From positions 1 through 64,000 of the forward strand of contig NZ_JALNTW010000005.1 in NCBI RefSeq assembly GCF_023161665.1: a DNA stretch of 64,000 nt. The letters are read 5' to 3'. Positions 1 through 8,722 of this stretch are shown piece by piece (within the stretch, counting starts at the first letter, position 1; every line of letters starts with the position of its first letter). Position numbers and translations under genes: made by a program. Below the pieces are notes generated by a model, which was not told where the DNA came from, made no database searches, and saw nothing but the letters and a program-made list of their open reading frames with translations. The DNA is from Shewanella sp. 1CM18E (GTDB lineage Bacteria > Pseudomonadota > Gammaproteobacteria > Enterobacterales > Shewanellaceae).

Positions 1-42
1 TGAGCTAACTTGTACTAATGACTCGTGAGGCTTAACCATACA
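1..42 (+). rRNA. rrl: 23S rRNA, 3' end only
   Basis: The first bases match the conserved 3' terminus of bacterial 23S rRNA (TGAGCTAAC, GTACTAATGA, then GAGGCTTAACC). Only the end of the gene is present; the rest lies upstream of the window. The 5S gene follows about 116 bases later, as in a standard rrn operon. The exact mature 3' end is approximate. Confidence 0.93.
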
Positions 43-158
43 ACCCTGATGGGTTTTATGAGTTAACTATGTTTCTTGTAGAAACCAGAATTAGAATGAA
101 GCACTTAATGTAGTGTGGACTCAATAAAGAATTTCAAGCTTTCCGAATTTACCCAATT

Positions 159-276
159 TGTCTGGAAACCATAGAGTTGTGGCACCACCTGAATCCATTC
201 CGAACTCAGAAGTGAAACGCAATATCGCCGATGGTAGTGTGGGGTCTCCCCATGTGAGAGTAGGTCATTTCCAGGC
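159..276 (+). rRNA. rrf: 5S rRNA
   Basis: This is about 118 nt and matches gammaproteobacterial 5S rRNA, including CCGAACTCAGAAGTGAAACG, GCCGATGGTAGTGTGGGG and a terminal stem pairing TGTCTGG with CCAGGC. It sits between 23S and tRNA-Asp. End positions may be off by one or two bases. Confidence 0.96.
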
Positions 277-371
277 GCCTATTTAGATTTTCATCGAAAA
301 TCGAGTCTCCTAGCCCTGACAAGCTAGCGACTTTAAAAGCATTTAGCATCATGCGTAAGCACTTTGCTAAA

Positions 372-448
372 GGAGCGGTAGTTCAGTTGGTTAGAATACC
401 GGCCTGTCACGCCGGGGGTCGCGGGTTCGAGTCCCGTCCGCTCCGCCA
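372..448 (+). tRNA. tRNA-Asp (anticodon GTC)
   Basis: This 77-nt tRNA has acceptor stem GGAGCGG/CCGCTCC, a D-loop with AGTTGGTTAGA, anticodon loop CTGTCAC (GTC, Asp), T-arm GGGTTCGAGTCCC and an encoded CCA. It is the last gene of the rrn operon and is followed by a strong terminator. Confidence 0.98.
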
Positions 449-460
449 ACATTACGATAA

Positions 461-487
461 GCCCTGCTAGCAATAGCAGGGCTTTTT
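461..487 (+). terminator. rrn operon intrinsic terminator
   Basis: A perfect 8-bp stem GCCCTGCT/AGCAGGGC with a 6-nt loop is followed directly by five T residues, 12 bases after the tRNA-Asp CCA. Confidence 0.9.
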
Positions 488-687
488 CGTGTCTGTAATT
501 TAGTAATATACAGCGATAAGCTCTTCTTGATTGAGTTTTTATGCAGTTATCTGCGGTTGGTAAATTGTATACACTGATCACGCTTCTACAATATCCTGTG
601 TCACTTGCTGTATAGTATGTGACTTCGCACAACTCTCTGTTGCTTTATAGAGCTATAATACGGCTCGAATGTAAAAAGGTTTATAAG

Positions 688-939
688 ATGGATTGCCGTT
701 TAGGTTGTGGTGCTTGCTGCATTGCGCCTTCTATTACTACACCTATTCCTGGTATGCCCGATGGTAAACCAGCCGGAGTACGCTGTATTCAGCTCAATGA
801 GCAAAACTTGTGCAAGCTATTTGGTAAAGCTGAAAGGCCTGCTGTGTGTGGTCTCTTTGCTGCAACTGATGATGTATGTGGCAAAACAGATTCTGAAGCA
901 CTATGGCTAATAACTACGTTAGAAGCCGCAACAAATTAA
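688..939 (+). CDS. YkgJ-like cysteine cluster protein
   Basis: An 83-residue protein with eight cysteines, opening MDCRLGCGACCIAPS, the CxxGCGxCC-type pattern of YkgJ-family (Fe/Zn-chelating cysteine cluster) proteins. The biochemical role of the family is not settled; metal binding is inferred from the cysteines. The ATG at 688 is chosen because AAAGGT lies 7-8 bases upstream and the family motif begins at residue 2; the frame stays open further upstream but has no Shine-Dalgarno site. It precedes nsrR by 53 bp on the same strand and may be cotranscribed with it. Confidence 0.82.
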   Translation: MDCRLGCGACCIAPSITTPIPGMPDGKPAGVRCIQLNEQNLCKLFGKAERPAVCGLFAATDDVCGKTDSEALWLITTLEAATN

Positions 940-992
940 TGAAAGCTTAGTATAGAGCTTTATCTAATATTTATTTTACGGATTGTCGATTA

Positions 993-1442
993 ATGCAATT
1001 AACTCGTTATACAGATTATGGTTTAAGAACGCTGATGTACTTAGCGTTAAACTCTGAAAGAGAATCACTGTTTCGTATCTCTGAGATAACTGAAGTATTC
1101 GATCTGTCTGCTAACCATATATCGAAAGTGGTTCATCACTTAGGTAAATTGGGCTATCTACAAACTGTGCGTGGCAAGAGTGGCGGCTTTAAGTTAGCTA
1201 AGCCTGCGTCTGAAATAAATATTGGTCAGGTGGTACGCTCACTTGAAAACTCTTTGGCACCGATTGACTGCACTAAACCTTACTGTTTGTTCACCCCTGC
1301 TTGTAAGCTTAAAGGCGTATTAGGTGAGGCGGTTAATGCGTATTTAGCCGTGTTAGATGGCTACACTTTAGAGATGATTGTGGCTAATAAGCCAGAGCTT
1401 AAAGCTTTACTGCCTGATCTTTCGATCTCAATCCTGCAATAA
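993..1442 (+). CDS. nsrR: Rrf2-family regulator, NsrR-like nitric oxide sensor
   Basis: A 149-residue Rrf2-family winged-helix regulator. The N-terminus (QLTRYTDYGLR, residues 2-12) and the helix pair NHISKVVHHLGKLGY are typical of NsrR. Three cysteines, C93, C98 and C104 (spacing 4 then 5), match the Fe-S cluster ligands of NsrR. In this family NO attacks the [4Fe-4S] or [2Fe-2S] cluster and relieves repression of NO-detoxifying genes. IscR and RirA are related alternatives, but the Cys spacing and length favour NsrR. Its 3' end overlaps the convergent yibQ-like gene by 15 bp. No NsrR operator was recognised in its own upstream region. Confidence 0.85.
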   Translation: MQLTRYTDYGLRTLMYLALNSERESLFRISEITEVFDLSANHISKVVHHLGKLGYLQTVRGKSGGFKLAKPASEINIGQVVRSLENSLAPIDCTKPYCLFTPACKLKGVLGEAVNAYLAVLDGYTLEMIVANKPELKALLPDLSISILQ

Positions 1443-2183
1443 TCTAGTTTCTTCTGCTGCTGTGGCAACACTTGGTTGTGGCAGCAAGTTTGATGCGTGC
1501 ACCAATTGGATGTTCTCAGCATTCAACCTGAATAAGTTTGTGGTCAAAAATGCTATCGTTTCAGGGTAAGGGTGCGCGATAACCACTATTTGCTCTTTGG
1601 TTTTTGCGAGTGCAATTGCTTGTTTGAATTGCTTTTCTAAACCTGCCTTTGACTTATCATTATCTAGAAATATTTCTCTTTTCAATGAAGGTACACCCAC
1701 TGAACGTGCAATAACGCCTGCTTGGGTATATTTCGTAGTTCTACTGTCTATAAAGTAAATGTCATGCTGTCGCAGCGACTCCATGACCCAGCGCATAGGT
1801 GTATCTAATTGGGTTAATAAGCTGCCCATATGGTTGTTTGCACCGGTCACATGAGGAACACTTTTGATAGCGTTGGCTATCTGTGTTTTTAGCTCGGTTT
1901 CGCTCATGGCATTGGTGAGCCCGCCGGGGCCAATGGCTTTGCCGTTTAGTGCCTGCATTGGTAGATGCACTAAAATTTCATTCCCTTGTTGATAAGCTTT
2001 TGAGGCTAGGGTTTTACCTAAAGGCGTGTGCGGTAATATTGATAAGGTAATATTGGCAGGCAAAGTAAGTACAGCCTTGTCTGATTGACGATATCCGATA
2101 TCGTCAATAATGATGGCAATTTTGCTGGCGAACACACTAGTGCTTGGTAACAAGAATAATATTAATAGTAAAAAATAACGCAC
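1428..2183 (-). CDS. yibQ: YibQ-like divergent polysaccharide deacetylase family protein
   Basis: A 251-residue exported protein with a signal peptide (residues 1-20) followed by the DUF610/YibQ domain: the deacetylase-like DDIG at 27-30, HLPMQA near 73-78 and NNHMGS at 116-121. The family resembles NodB deacetylases but its substrate is unknown. It is the last gene of the minus-strand gpmI-envC-ctpA-yibQ cluster, 6 bp after ctpA, which fits a link to envelope or peptidoglycan processing (inference). The last 15 bases overlap nsrR tail to tail. Confidence 0.85.
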   Translation of the reverse strand: MRYFLLLILFLLPSTSVFASKIAIIIDDIGYRQSDKAVLTLPANITLSILPHTPLGKTLASKAYQQGNEILVHLPMQALNGKAIGPGGLTNAMSETELKTQIANAIKSVPHVTGANNHMGSLLTQLDTPMRWVMESLRQHDIYFIDSRTTKYTQAGVIARSVGVPSLKREIFLDNDKSKAGLEKQFKQAIALAKTKEQIVVIAHPYPETIAFLTTNLFRLNAENIQLVHASNLLPQPSVATAAEETRLLQD

Positions 2184-2189
2184 TGGTAT

Positions 2190-3395
2190 TTAGTTTTCTG
2201 CCTTAATCCATGCAATTGCCGAGCTGACCAACTTATCTTGAGCAACAGACTCACGGAGTGAATTTGTTGCGATTATAGGCATACTTTCTTCATCTGATAC
2301 AGCTTCGATTTCAATTTTTATATCTGGTTCAATACCTTTCGAGTGAATATCTTTACCATTAGGCGTGGTGTATTTTGCAATAGTGAGCTTTATTGCATTG
2401 CCATCCATTAGGGTTGGAATCAGACTTTGAATGGTACCTTTACCAAAACTGGTTTGGCCGATAACAGTTGCGCGTCCATTATCTTGCAGTGCCGCTGCCA
2501 ATACTTCAGATGCTGATGCCGAGCCTTTGTTGATTAATACTGTAATAGGGATGTTTGCCGCCATGGTTTGCGGTGATGCGTAGTAATCTGAGTTTGCATC
2601 GAAGAATCGACCTTCGGTAGCAACAATGCGGCCTTTATCGAGAAACAGATCTGCTATGGTAATCGCTTGGTCAAGCAGTCCTCCAGGGTTGTTTCTCAGG
2701 TCGAGAATAATGCCGTTAAGCTCTGTTGATTGCCATGCTGATAATTGTTTAACAAGTTTCGGAGTGGTGTTTTCTTGAAAGCTGGATAGGCGAATGTAGC
2801 CTATTTTATTATCTAAAATTGCAGCTTCAACTGAATTAATCGCTATGATACTAGGCTGCAAAGTGACCGTGTAGGTATCTTTGCTATTGGCTCTAAGCAT
2901 TTCTAGCTCAATGGGGAGCTTGTCATAGCTGTGCTGCTTAATTTGTTTTAGCAGACTTTCTAATTTCTCTGCTGTCACTAATTGGTCATTCAGCTTAATG
3001 ACACGGTCACCGGGTTTAATTCCTGCAGCTGCTGCTGGAGATTCAGCAAAAGGCGTGACGATGGTAATCTGATCATTATCGGTTGCTATCTCGACCCCAA
3101 AGCCGAAGTACTCACCGTTATTTGATTCTTGTACGCTGGTAAAGCTCTGCTTGTCGAGGAAGCTTGAATAGGGGTCGAGCTTAAGAAAAATGCCTTCTAT
3201 GGCGCCTTCTATTAACTCTTCTTCGGAAATCTTATCGACATAATAGGTCTCAATAGTGTCGATAACGTCCAGCAGCATAGGGTAATTGATACGTTGTTTA
3301 TATTGTTGGCTATGCTCTTGGCCAACTAAGGTTAGCGATATGCCTAGTGCTAACCCCGCGAAAACGCAGCAAAAATAGCGTATATATTGTGTCAT
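2190..3395 (-). CDS. ctpA: S41 carboxy-terminal processing protease (CtpA type)
   Basis: A 401-residue periplasmic or membrane-anchored serine protease. An N-terminal hydrophobic segment (about 5-25) precedes a PDZ domain (about 95-170) and the S41 catalytic core (about 190-370). The Ser-Lys dyad is visible: S294 in GSASASE and K319 in SFGKG, 25 residues apart as in Tsp/Prc. Such enzymes cleave envelope proteins near their C-termini. The gene lies 33 bp after envC, and its ribosome-binding site AAGGGG is inside a strong hairpin (see 3397-3423), which suggests translational control or coupling to envC. Confidence 0.92.
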   Translation of the reverse strand: MTQYIRYFCCVFAGLALGISLTLVGQEHSQQYKQRINYPMLLDVIDTIETYYVDKISEEELIEGAIEGIFLKLDPYSSFLDKQSFTSVQESNNGEYFGFGVEIATDNDQITIVTPFAESPAAAAGIKPGDRVIKLNDQLVTAEKLESLLKQIKQHSYDKLPIELEMLRANSKDTYTVTLQPSIIAINSVEAAILDNKIGYIRLSSFQENTTPKLVKQLSAWQSTELNGIILDLRNNPGGLLDQAITIADLFLDKGRIVATEGRFFDANSDYYASPQTMAANIPITVLINKGSASASEVLAAALQDNGRATVIGQTSFGKGTIQSLIPTLMDGNAIKLTIAKYTTPNGKDIHSKGIEPDIKIEIEAVSDEESMPIIATNSLRESVAQDKLVSSAIAWIKAEN

Positions 3396-3396
3396 G

Positions 3397-3423
3397 GTAA
3401 CCCCTTGCTTTATAAGGGGTTAC
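3397..3423 (-). promoter_or_regulatory. Hairpin sequestering the ctpA ribosome-binding site
   Basis: A perfect 10-bp inverted repeat (GTAACCCCTT / AAGGGGTTAC) with a 7-nt loop fills the gap between the envC stop and the ctpA ATG. In the minus-strand mRNA its 3' arm contains the AAGGGG Shine-Dalgarno sequence of ctpA, one base before the start codon. Ribosomes ending on envC would be expected to melt it (inference). Confidence 0.65.
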
Positions 3424-3428
3424 TTGGT

Positions 3429-4562
3429 CTAACGTTTGCAATACCTTGCAGGATCGACAGCTTGCCCCTTGTGCCTTACTTCAAAGTATAGGCCAGGCTG
3501 AGTCTGTCCACCTGAACGACCGACTAAAGCTATCGATTCACCTTTGCTTACGGTGTCGCCAGCATTTTTAAGTAACGCTTGTGCGTGACCATAAAGGCTC
3601 ATATATCCTTTACCATGGTCGACAACTAAAACCATACCGAAACCACGCAGCCAATCTGCATAAATAACCTTTCCGCCAGCAATGGCATTTACATTTTGCC
3701 CTTCAGCTGCGGATATGGTGACACCTTTCCACTTTACTTGACCTGAACGTCTACTACCAAAGGCTGATTTTATTCGCCCTTTAGTTGGCCACTTGAGTTT
3801 ATGTCGGCTCGATAAGCCATCAAAAGAAGGATTATTCTTTGCAGCCGCCAATGCTTGCTTGATGACTTGCTTAAGACTGGCTTCTTCGATTTGTAACTGT
3901 TCCAGCATTGCACCGCTGCTGTTTAGTGTGCGTTGCAGCTGAGTAAGGGTATTTTGTCGCTGAGACTGCTCTTGGTTTAACTTTTTAGCCTGCTGCTGTT
4001 GTTCAAGTACAAGCTTGTTGAGTTTGCTTTGCTGCTCTCGTTGCTCGACTTGAATTTCATCAAGCTCTTTTAGTGTGGTTTGTAATTGGTTAATTGAGTC
4101 GATACGGGCGTTGTTTAAATATTGATAATAGGCCAGTAGTCGCTCGATACTTGCAGGTGATTGTTGATTTAACAGCATTTTGCTGTAATCGTGATTACCG
4201 GATAAATAGGCGCTTTGTAACTGATTCGATAACGATTTTTGCTGTGCAGACTTGAGTTTGTTCAATTGCACTTGCTTACTTTCTAGCTCAGTAATTTTTT
4301 TATCGGTCTGACTTAAGTCTTGTTTGGTGCGATTAACTCGAGTTGCCGCTTGCGCGATCGCTTTTTCATCCTCTTTTAGAAGCGAGACTAATCTTTCCCT
4401 TTGCTTATTGGTGTTTTTCACCTCAGATTGTTGCTTGTTAATCTGCGCTTGAATTGATTTAAGCTCAGATTGACGACGCTCGAGATCCGTGGCGTTAACC
4501 GCTAAAGGAAGTGATAGAAAGCCAGCAATTATGCTGGCTTTAATAAAAAATCGAATGTTCAA
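3429..4562 (-). CDS. envC: Murein hydrolase activator EnvC
   Basis: A 377-residue periplasmic protein with a signal peptide (1-24), a long Gln/Lys/Glu-rich coiled coil (about 26-240) and a C-terminal LytM/M23 domain (about 265-375). The LytM metal site is degenerate: the usual HLHFEVR is GLYFEVR here. This is expected for EnvC, which activates division amidases AmiA/AmiB under FtsEX control rather than cleaving murein itself. It starts 10 bp after gpmI in the same operon; this gpmI-envC order is common in gammaproteobacteria. Confidence 0.92.
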   Translation of the reverse strand: MNIRFFIKASIIAGFLSLPLAVNATDLERRQSELKSIQAQINKQQSEVKNTNKQRERLVSLLKEDEKAIAQAATRVNRTKQDLSQTDKKITELESKQVQLNKLKSAQQKSLSNQLQSAYLSGNHDYSKMLLNQQSPASIERLLAYYQYLNNARIDSINQLQTTLKELDEIQVEQREQQSKLNKLVLEQQQQAKKLNQEQSQRQNTLTQLQRTLNSSGAMLEQLQIEEASLKQVIKQALAAAKNNPSFDGLSSRHKLKWPTKGRIKSAFGSRRSGQVKWKGVTISAAEGQNVNAIAGGKVIYADWLRGFGMVLVVDHGKGYMSLYGHAQALLKNAGDTVSKGESIALVGRSGGQTQPGLYFEVRHKGQAVDPARYCKR

Positions 4563-4572
4563 TTGTTAACTA

Positions 4573-6117
4573 TTACTCTTTGAGTTTAATTATCGAACGG
4601 CCTGTCATCTCTGCAGGTACGTCTTGTCCCATCAAGGTTAACATAGTCGGCGCTAAATCACTTAAACGGCCGCCATTTTCGATTTCTGCGTCACGTCCAA
4701 CATAGATTAGCGGCACTAATTCGCTGGTGTGCGCAGTGTGCGCTTGCCCAGTAGATTCGTCGGTCATTTGCTCAGCGTTACCGTGATCGGCAGTTATTAA
4801 ACACTCGCCGCCCACTTTTTCTAACGCTTCAACAACGCGACCAATACAGCTATCCACTGCTTCACAAGCCTTTACTGCCGCATCGAAATTACCAGTGTGA
4901 CCAACCATGTCGCCATTTGGATAATTACAGATAATCACATCGTAATTAGTTGACTCAATAGCGGCGACTAACTTATCAGTGAGTTCTGCTGAGCTCATTT
5001 CAGGCTGTAAGTCATAAGTGGCGACTTTTGGTGATTGGATCAGAATGCGGTCTTCACCTTTAAACGGATCTTCTTTACCGCCGTTAAAGAAAAAGGTTAC
5101 GTGTGCATATTTTTCAGTTTCAGAAATACGTAACTGAGTCAGATCGCGGTTCTGCAGCGTTTCACCTAAGGTATTAATTAAATCACTTGAAGGGTAAGCA
5201 ATTGCAGTATCGATATCTGCTGCATATTCAGTCAGCATCACAAAGTTAACTTGAGGCGTAACCTTGCGTTCAAAACCAGCAAAGTCGGCATCAACAAAGC
5301 TACGAGTAATTTGGCGAGCACGGTCAGCACGGAAGTTCATGAAAATCAGTGCGTCATTATCTTCTAGTTTAGCGATGTTGCCTGCAGCATCAGGAATTGC
5401 AGTGCTGGCAACAAACTCGTCATTTTCATCGCGACTATAAGCCGCTTCAATTGCTTCTACTGCGTTCGCCGCTTGATGCAAGCTCTTACCTTCGGTAATT
5501 AGCTCGTAAGCTTGTGATACGCGATCCCAGCGGTTGTCACGGTCCATTGCATAGTAGCGACCGATAAGTGAGGCAATTTGGCCGGTACCTAGGTTTTTAA
5601 ACAATTCGTCGAAATGAGCTAAACCAGACTTAGCGCTGCGTGGCGGTGTATCGCGACCATCAAGGAAAGCATGCAGGTAAACTTTTTTCGCGCCACGACT
5701 TACGGCTAGTTTGCACATGGCTTCAATGTGGTCTTGATGACTATGTACGCCACCTGGAGATAGTAATCCCATAATATGCACGGCGCCATCGGCTTTAATT
5801 GCCGCATCAACGGCAGCAGTTAGTGCAGGATTACTGTTGAACTCACCGTCTTCAATAGATTTGCCAATTCTCGTTAACTCTTGGTAGACAATTCGGCCTG
5901 AGCCAATGTTGATATGTCCGACTTCAGAGTTACCCATTTGGCCATCAGGTAGGCCTACATCTAAGCCAGAACCTGAGATTAAACTGTTTGGATATTTTGC
6001 ATTTAACTGATCTAAAACCGGCGTTTTTGCGTGGAAAACCGCATTTTTTTGCGTGTTTTCACGGTAACCCCAGCCATCGAGGATCAGCAATGCCAACGGG
6101 CGTTTGCGTGTCGTCAT
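4573..6117 (-). CDS. gpmI: 2,3-bisphosphoglycerate-independent phosphoglycerate mutase
   Basis: A 514-residue cytoplasmic glycolytic enzyme of the alkaline phosphatase superfamily that interconverts 3- and 2-phosphoglycerate using Mn2+. The metal ligand motif LDGWG (D14) and the catalytic serine in MGNSEVGH (S64) are present, as are [15 protein letters not shown] and [10 protein letters not shown]. Length matches the family. ATG at 6117 has AAAGGT upstream. It heads the minus-strand cluster and is divergent from yibN. Confidence 0.97.
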   Translation of the reverse strand: MTTRKRPLALLILDGWGYRENTQKNAVFHAKTPVLDQLNAKYPNSLISGSGLDVGLPDGQMGNSEVGHINIGSGRIVYQELTRIGKSIEDGEFNSNPALTAAVDAAIKADGAVHIMGLLSPGGVHSHQDHIEAMCKLAVSRGAKKVYLHAFLDGRDTPPRSAKSGLAHFDELFKNLGTGQIASLIGRYYAMDRDNRWDRVSQAYELITEGKSLHQAANAVEAIEAAYSRDENDEFVASTAIPDAAGNIAKLEDNDALIFMNFRADRARQITRSFVDADFAGFERKVTPQVNFVMLTEYAADIDTAIAYPSSDLINTLGETLQNRDLTQLRISETEKYAHVTFFFNGGKEDPFKGEDRILIQSPKVATYDLQPEMSSAELTDKLVAAIESTNYDVIICNYPNGDMVGHTGNFDAAVKACEAVDSCIGRVVEALEKVGGECLITADHGNAEQMTDESTGQAHTAHTSELVPLIYVGRDAEIENGGRLSDLAPTMLTLMGQDVPAEMTGRSIIKLKE

Positions 6118-6354
6118 GGTAGTACCTTTAAGTTTAAAAAATTAAGTTTGAAATCGGAATTGGTTAAATATTACTACCAATTAGCATGGTGCATAAAGAC
6201 ATTTACCAAGATTAGGCTTATCGAATTGCCCTATTGATGTTATTTGAGAGGTGTTGGAAAGCGCCTAGCGTGACTAACATTCTGTATTCTGCACCAAGCG
6301 ATGGTATACTCTGTGCCCTCATTATATTTGGCCCAGAAAAGTAGGCAGTTAACG

Positions 6355-6789
6355 ATGCAAGAATATATGGAATTTTTTAAAGCGAACCCGATGCTAAGTA
6401 TTGCTTGGGTTGGTTTGTTTGTCGGACTTATCGTTGTGGTATTTAAGTCTAGTGTGTCTAAAGTGAAAAATGTTAATCATCAAGAAGCTACTTTGATGAT
6501 CAACAAACAAGACGCCAAAGTCGTTGATGTACGCGGTAAAGAAGAGTTTAAGAAGGGCCACATCGTTGGTGCAATCAATTTACCACTAGCAGATATAAAA
6601 AATAATCAGCTTGGTAACCTTGAAAACGCAAAAGCGAGTCCCATTATAATGGTATGCAACGCTGGAATGACTTCATCTCAAGCTGCTCAGCTGATGGTTA
6701 ATCATGGTTTTGAAAACGTGAATAACTTGAAAGGTGGTATGGGTGAATGGCAGTCAAATAACTTGCCTGTTTCAAAAAGTAAAAGATAG
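6355..6789 (+). CDS. yibN: Membrane-anchored rhodanese-like protein (YibN type)
   Basis: A 144-residue protein with one N-terminal transmembrane segment (about 14-31) and a single rhodanese domain. The active-site loop is VCNAGMTSSQA with Cys101; the DVRGKEEFKKGHI and GGMGEWQ motifs are also typical. Rhodaneses move sulfane sulfur, but the substrate of YibN is not defined. The start at 6355 places the membrane segment correctly; an in-frame ATG at 6301 lacks a ribosome-binding site. In related bacteria yibN, grxC, secB and gpsA are neighbours; here no grxC is found between yibN and secB. Confidence 0.88.
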   Translation: MQEYMEFFKANPMLSIAWVGLFVGLIVVVFKSSVSKVKNVNHQEATLMINKQDAKVVDVRGKEEFKKGHIVGAINLPLADIKNNQLGNLENAKASPIIMVCNAGMTSSQAAQLMVNHGFENVNNLKGGMGEWQSNNLPVSKSKR

Positions 6790-7018
6790 AAGTGTTAGCC
6801 TGGCCATTGATTTTTTGTTGAGTAATTGATTAGAGTGTTAACGCTTAACTTATTGTGGTTACCGGCATTGAACTGAGGGACGAGTTCCCTCCCAAAAAGC
6901 GTCTGTTGACTAAATAAATCAAAAACCGGGAGCGCAAATTGGATTGCCCAAGTTTGCCAAGCCCTGAGACTGGCTCTTTTGAAGTAGCCTCATTAACATT
7001 TTTTAAAGGTAGGATAGT

Positions 7019-7504
7019 ATGGCTGAAGTAGCAAACAACGAACAACAAGGTCCACAATTCAACATTCAACGTGTTTACACAAAAGACATCTCTTTTGAAA
7101 CACCAAACAGCCCAGCTGTTTTCCAAAAAGAGTGGAACCCAGAAGTTAAGCTTGATCTAGATACTCGCAGCAACAAACTATCTGACGACGTATATGAAGT
7201 AGTTCTGTCTTTGACTGTTACTGCTAAGAACGGCGAAGAAACTGCATTCCTATGTGAAGTTCAGCAAGCGGGTATCTTCGCTATCGCTGGCCTAACTGAA
7301 CAGCAGCTAGCTCACTCTTTAGGTGCATACTGCCCTAACGTTCTTTTCCCATACGCTCGTGAAGCAATTGGTAGCCTAGTAAGCCGTGGTACTTTCCCAC
7401 AACTAAACCTAGCTCCAGTTAACTTTGACGCACTATTTGCTCAGTATGTTCAACAGCGTCAAGCTGCTGCAGCTGAAGCACCAGCAGAAGAAGCTAACGC
7501 TTAA
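7019..7504 (+). CDS. secB: Protein-export chaperone SecB
   Basis: A 161-residue cytosolic chaperone that holds precursor proteins unfolded and delivers them to SecA. Family motifs include [32 protein letters not shown] and [19 protein letters not shown]. The C-terminus is Ala/Glu-rich. AAAGGTAGGATAGT precedes the ATG. gpsA begins 4 bp after its stop, so the two are probably cotranscribed. Confidence 0.97.
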   Translation: MAEVANNEQQGPQFNIQRVYTKDISFETPNSPAVFQKEWNPEVKLDLDTRSNKLSDDVYEVVLSLTVTAKNGEETAFLCEVQQAGIFAIAGLTEQQLAHSLGAYCPNVLFPYAREAIGSLVSRGTFPQLNLAPVNFDALFAQYVQQRQAAAAEAPAEEANA

Positions 7505-7508
7505 TAGC

Positions 7509-8528
7509 ATGAAAAACACTGCCGACATTACGGTACTGGGGGCGGGCTCTTACGGGACCGCCCTTGCCATTTCTTTAGCAAGCAATGGCCACAGAACCAT
7601 GCTTTGGGGCCATGAACCCGAGCACATTGAAAACCTGAAAAATGACAAGTCTAACGAAGCATTTTTACCGGGTATTCCATTACCAGACTTACTAATCCCT
7701 GAAGCTGATTTAGCAACAGCACTGGCCGCATCTAACAATGTGCTAGTGGTGGTGCCAAGCCATGTTTTTGGATTGGTACTGACTCAAGCAAAACCGCTAT
7801 TGCGTAAAGATTCGCGAATTGTATGGGCAACTAAAGGCTTAGAGCCCGAAACGGGCCGTTTAATTCAAGATGTTGCGCGTGAAGTGATTGGCGATGAGTT
7901 CCCGTTAGCTGTGCTATCTGGGCCAACTTTCGCTAAAGAGCTTGCTGCTGGTATGCCTACTGCAATTTCGATTGCGGGTACCGATCCACAGTTCACTAAA
8001 GACTTAGTTGAATTGCTGCATAGCCCTAAACGTTTACGTGTTTACGCTAACGACGACTTTATTGGTCTGCAACTTGGTGGCGCAGTTAAAAACGTTATCG
8101 CCATTGGTGCAGGTCTTTCTGACGGTATTGGATTTGGCGCCAACGCCAGAACAGCACTGATTACCCGTGGTTTAGTTGAGTTAACTCGACTAGGCGAAGC
8201 GCTTGGCGCTCAAGGCTCAACCTTTATGGGTATGGCTGGTCTAGGTGATTTGGTACTGACCTGTACCGACAATCAGTCGCGTAACCGTCGCTTTGGTTTA
8301 GCGCTTGGTAAAGGTTGTGATGTTGAAACGGCACAAGATGAAATCGGCCAAGTGGTTGAAGGCTATCGCAATACCAAAGAAGTCTACACGCTCGCTAAGC
8401 GTTTAGGCGTCGAGATGCCAATCACTGAACAGGTTTATCAAGTCTTGTATAAAGGCAAGTCACCGGTTGATGCAGCTAAAGAGCTACTTAGCCGTGAGCA
8501 AAAGTCAGAGACATCGTCGGCAGAATAG
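7509..8528 (+). CDS. gpsA: Glycerol-3-phosphate dehydrogenase [NAD(P)+]
   Basis: A 339-residue enzyme that makes sn-glycerol-3-phosphate from dihydroxyacetone phosphate for phospholipid synthesis. The Rossmann motif [10 protein letters not shown] is at the N-terminus, with LSGPTFAKE, the catalytic-lysine region [13 protein letters not shown], and [10 protein letters not shown]. The start at 7509 gives the normal family length; the open frame upstream overlaps secB and is not supported. It ends before a strong terminator. Confidence 0.97.
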   Translation: MKNTADITVLGAGSYGTALAISLASNGHRTMLWGHEPEHIENLKNDKSNEAFLPGIPLPDLLIPEADLATALAASNNVLVVVPSHVFGLVLTQAKPLLRKDSRIVWATKGLEPETGRLIQDVAREVIGDEFPLAVLSGPTFAKELAAGMPTAISIAGTDPQFTKDLVELLHSPKRLRVYANDDFIGLQLGGAVKNVIAIGAGLSDGIGFGANARTALITRGLVELTRLGEALGAQGSTFMGMAGLGDLVLTCTDNQSRNRRFGLALGKGCDVETAQDEIGQVVEGYRNTKEVYTLAKRLGVEMPITEQVYQVLYKGKSPVDAAKELLSREQKSETSSAE

Positions 8529-8567
8529 TATTTCAGCTATTAAACTGAATAACTAATACAGTTAATT

Positions 8568-8597
8568 AAAACCGAAGCCTAGCTTCGGTTTTTTGTT
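8568..8597 (+). terminator. Intrinsic terminator after gpsA
   Basis: An 11-bp stem (AAAACCGAAGC / GCTTCGGTTTT) with a 3-nt loop runs into a T-rich tract. Confidence 0.88.
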
Positions 8598-8722
8598 TTT
8601 GCAGTATTGAGCTACAGGCATAAGTACTTCCATGTACAAATAACAGTGTTAAAATAGCGCCCCTTTTATGCTCAAAACTTACCCCAGTTTTTGAGGCTAG
8701 CTACGTTTTTAGGAGTTATCGA

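Noticed and set aside
333..632. Minus-strand ORF of 99 codons across tRNA-Asp
   Set aside because: It contains the familiar antisense-tRNA translation (GLEPATPGVTGRYSNQLNYR) and overlaps the tRNA and rrn terminator; it is a known annotation artefact.
6790..7018. Search for a grxC gene or remnant between yibN and secB
   Set aside because: No glutaredoxin-like CxxC reading frame was found in the 229-bp gap; a small hairpin (GAGGGA/TCCCTC, 6875-6891) is present but is not enough to call an RNA element.
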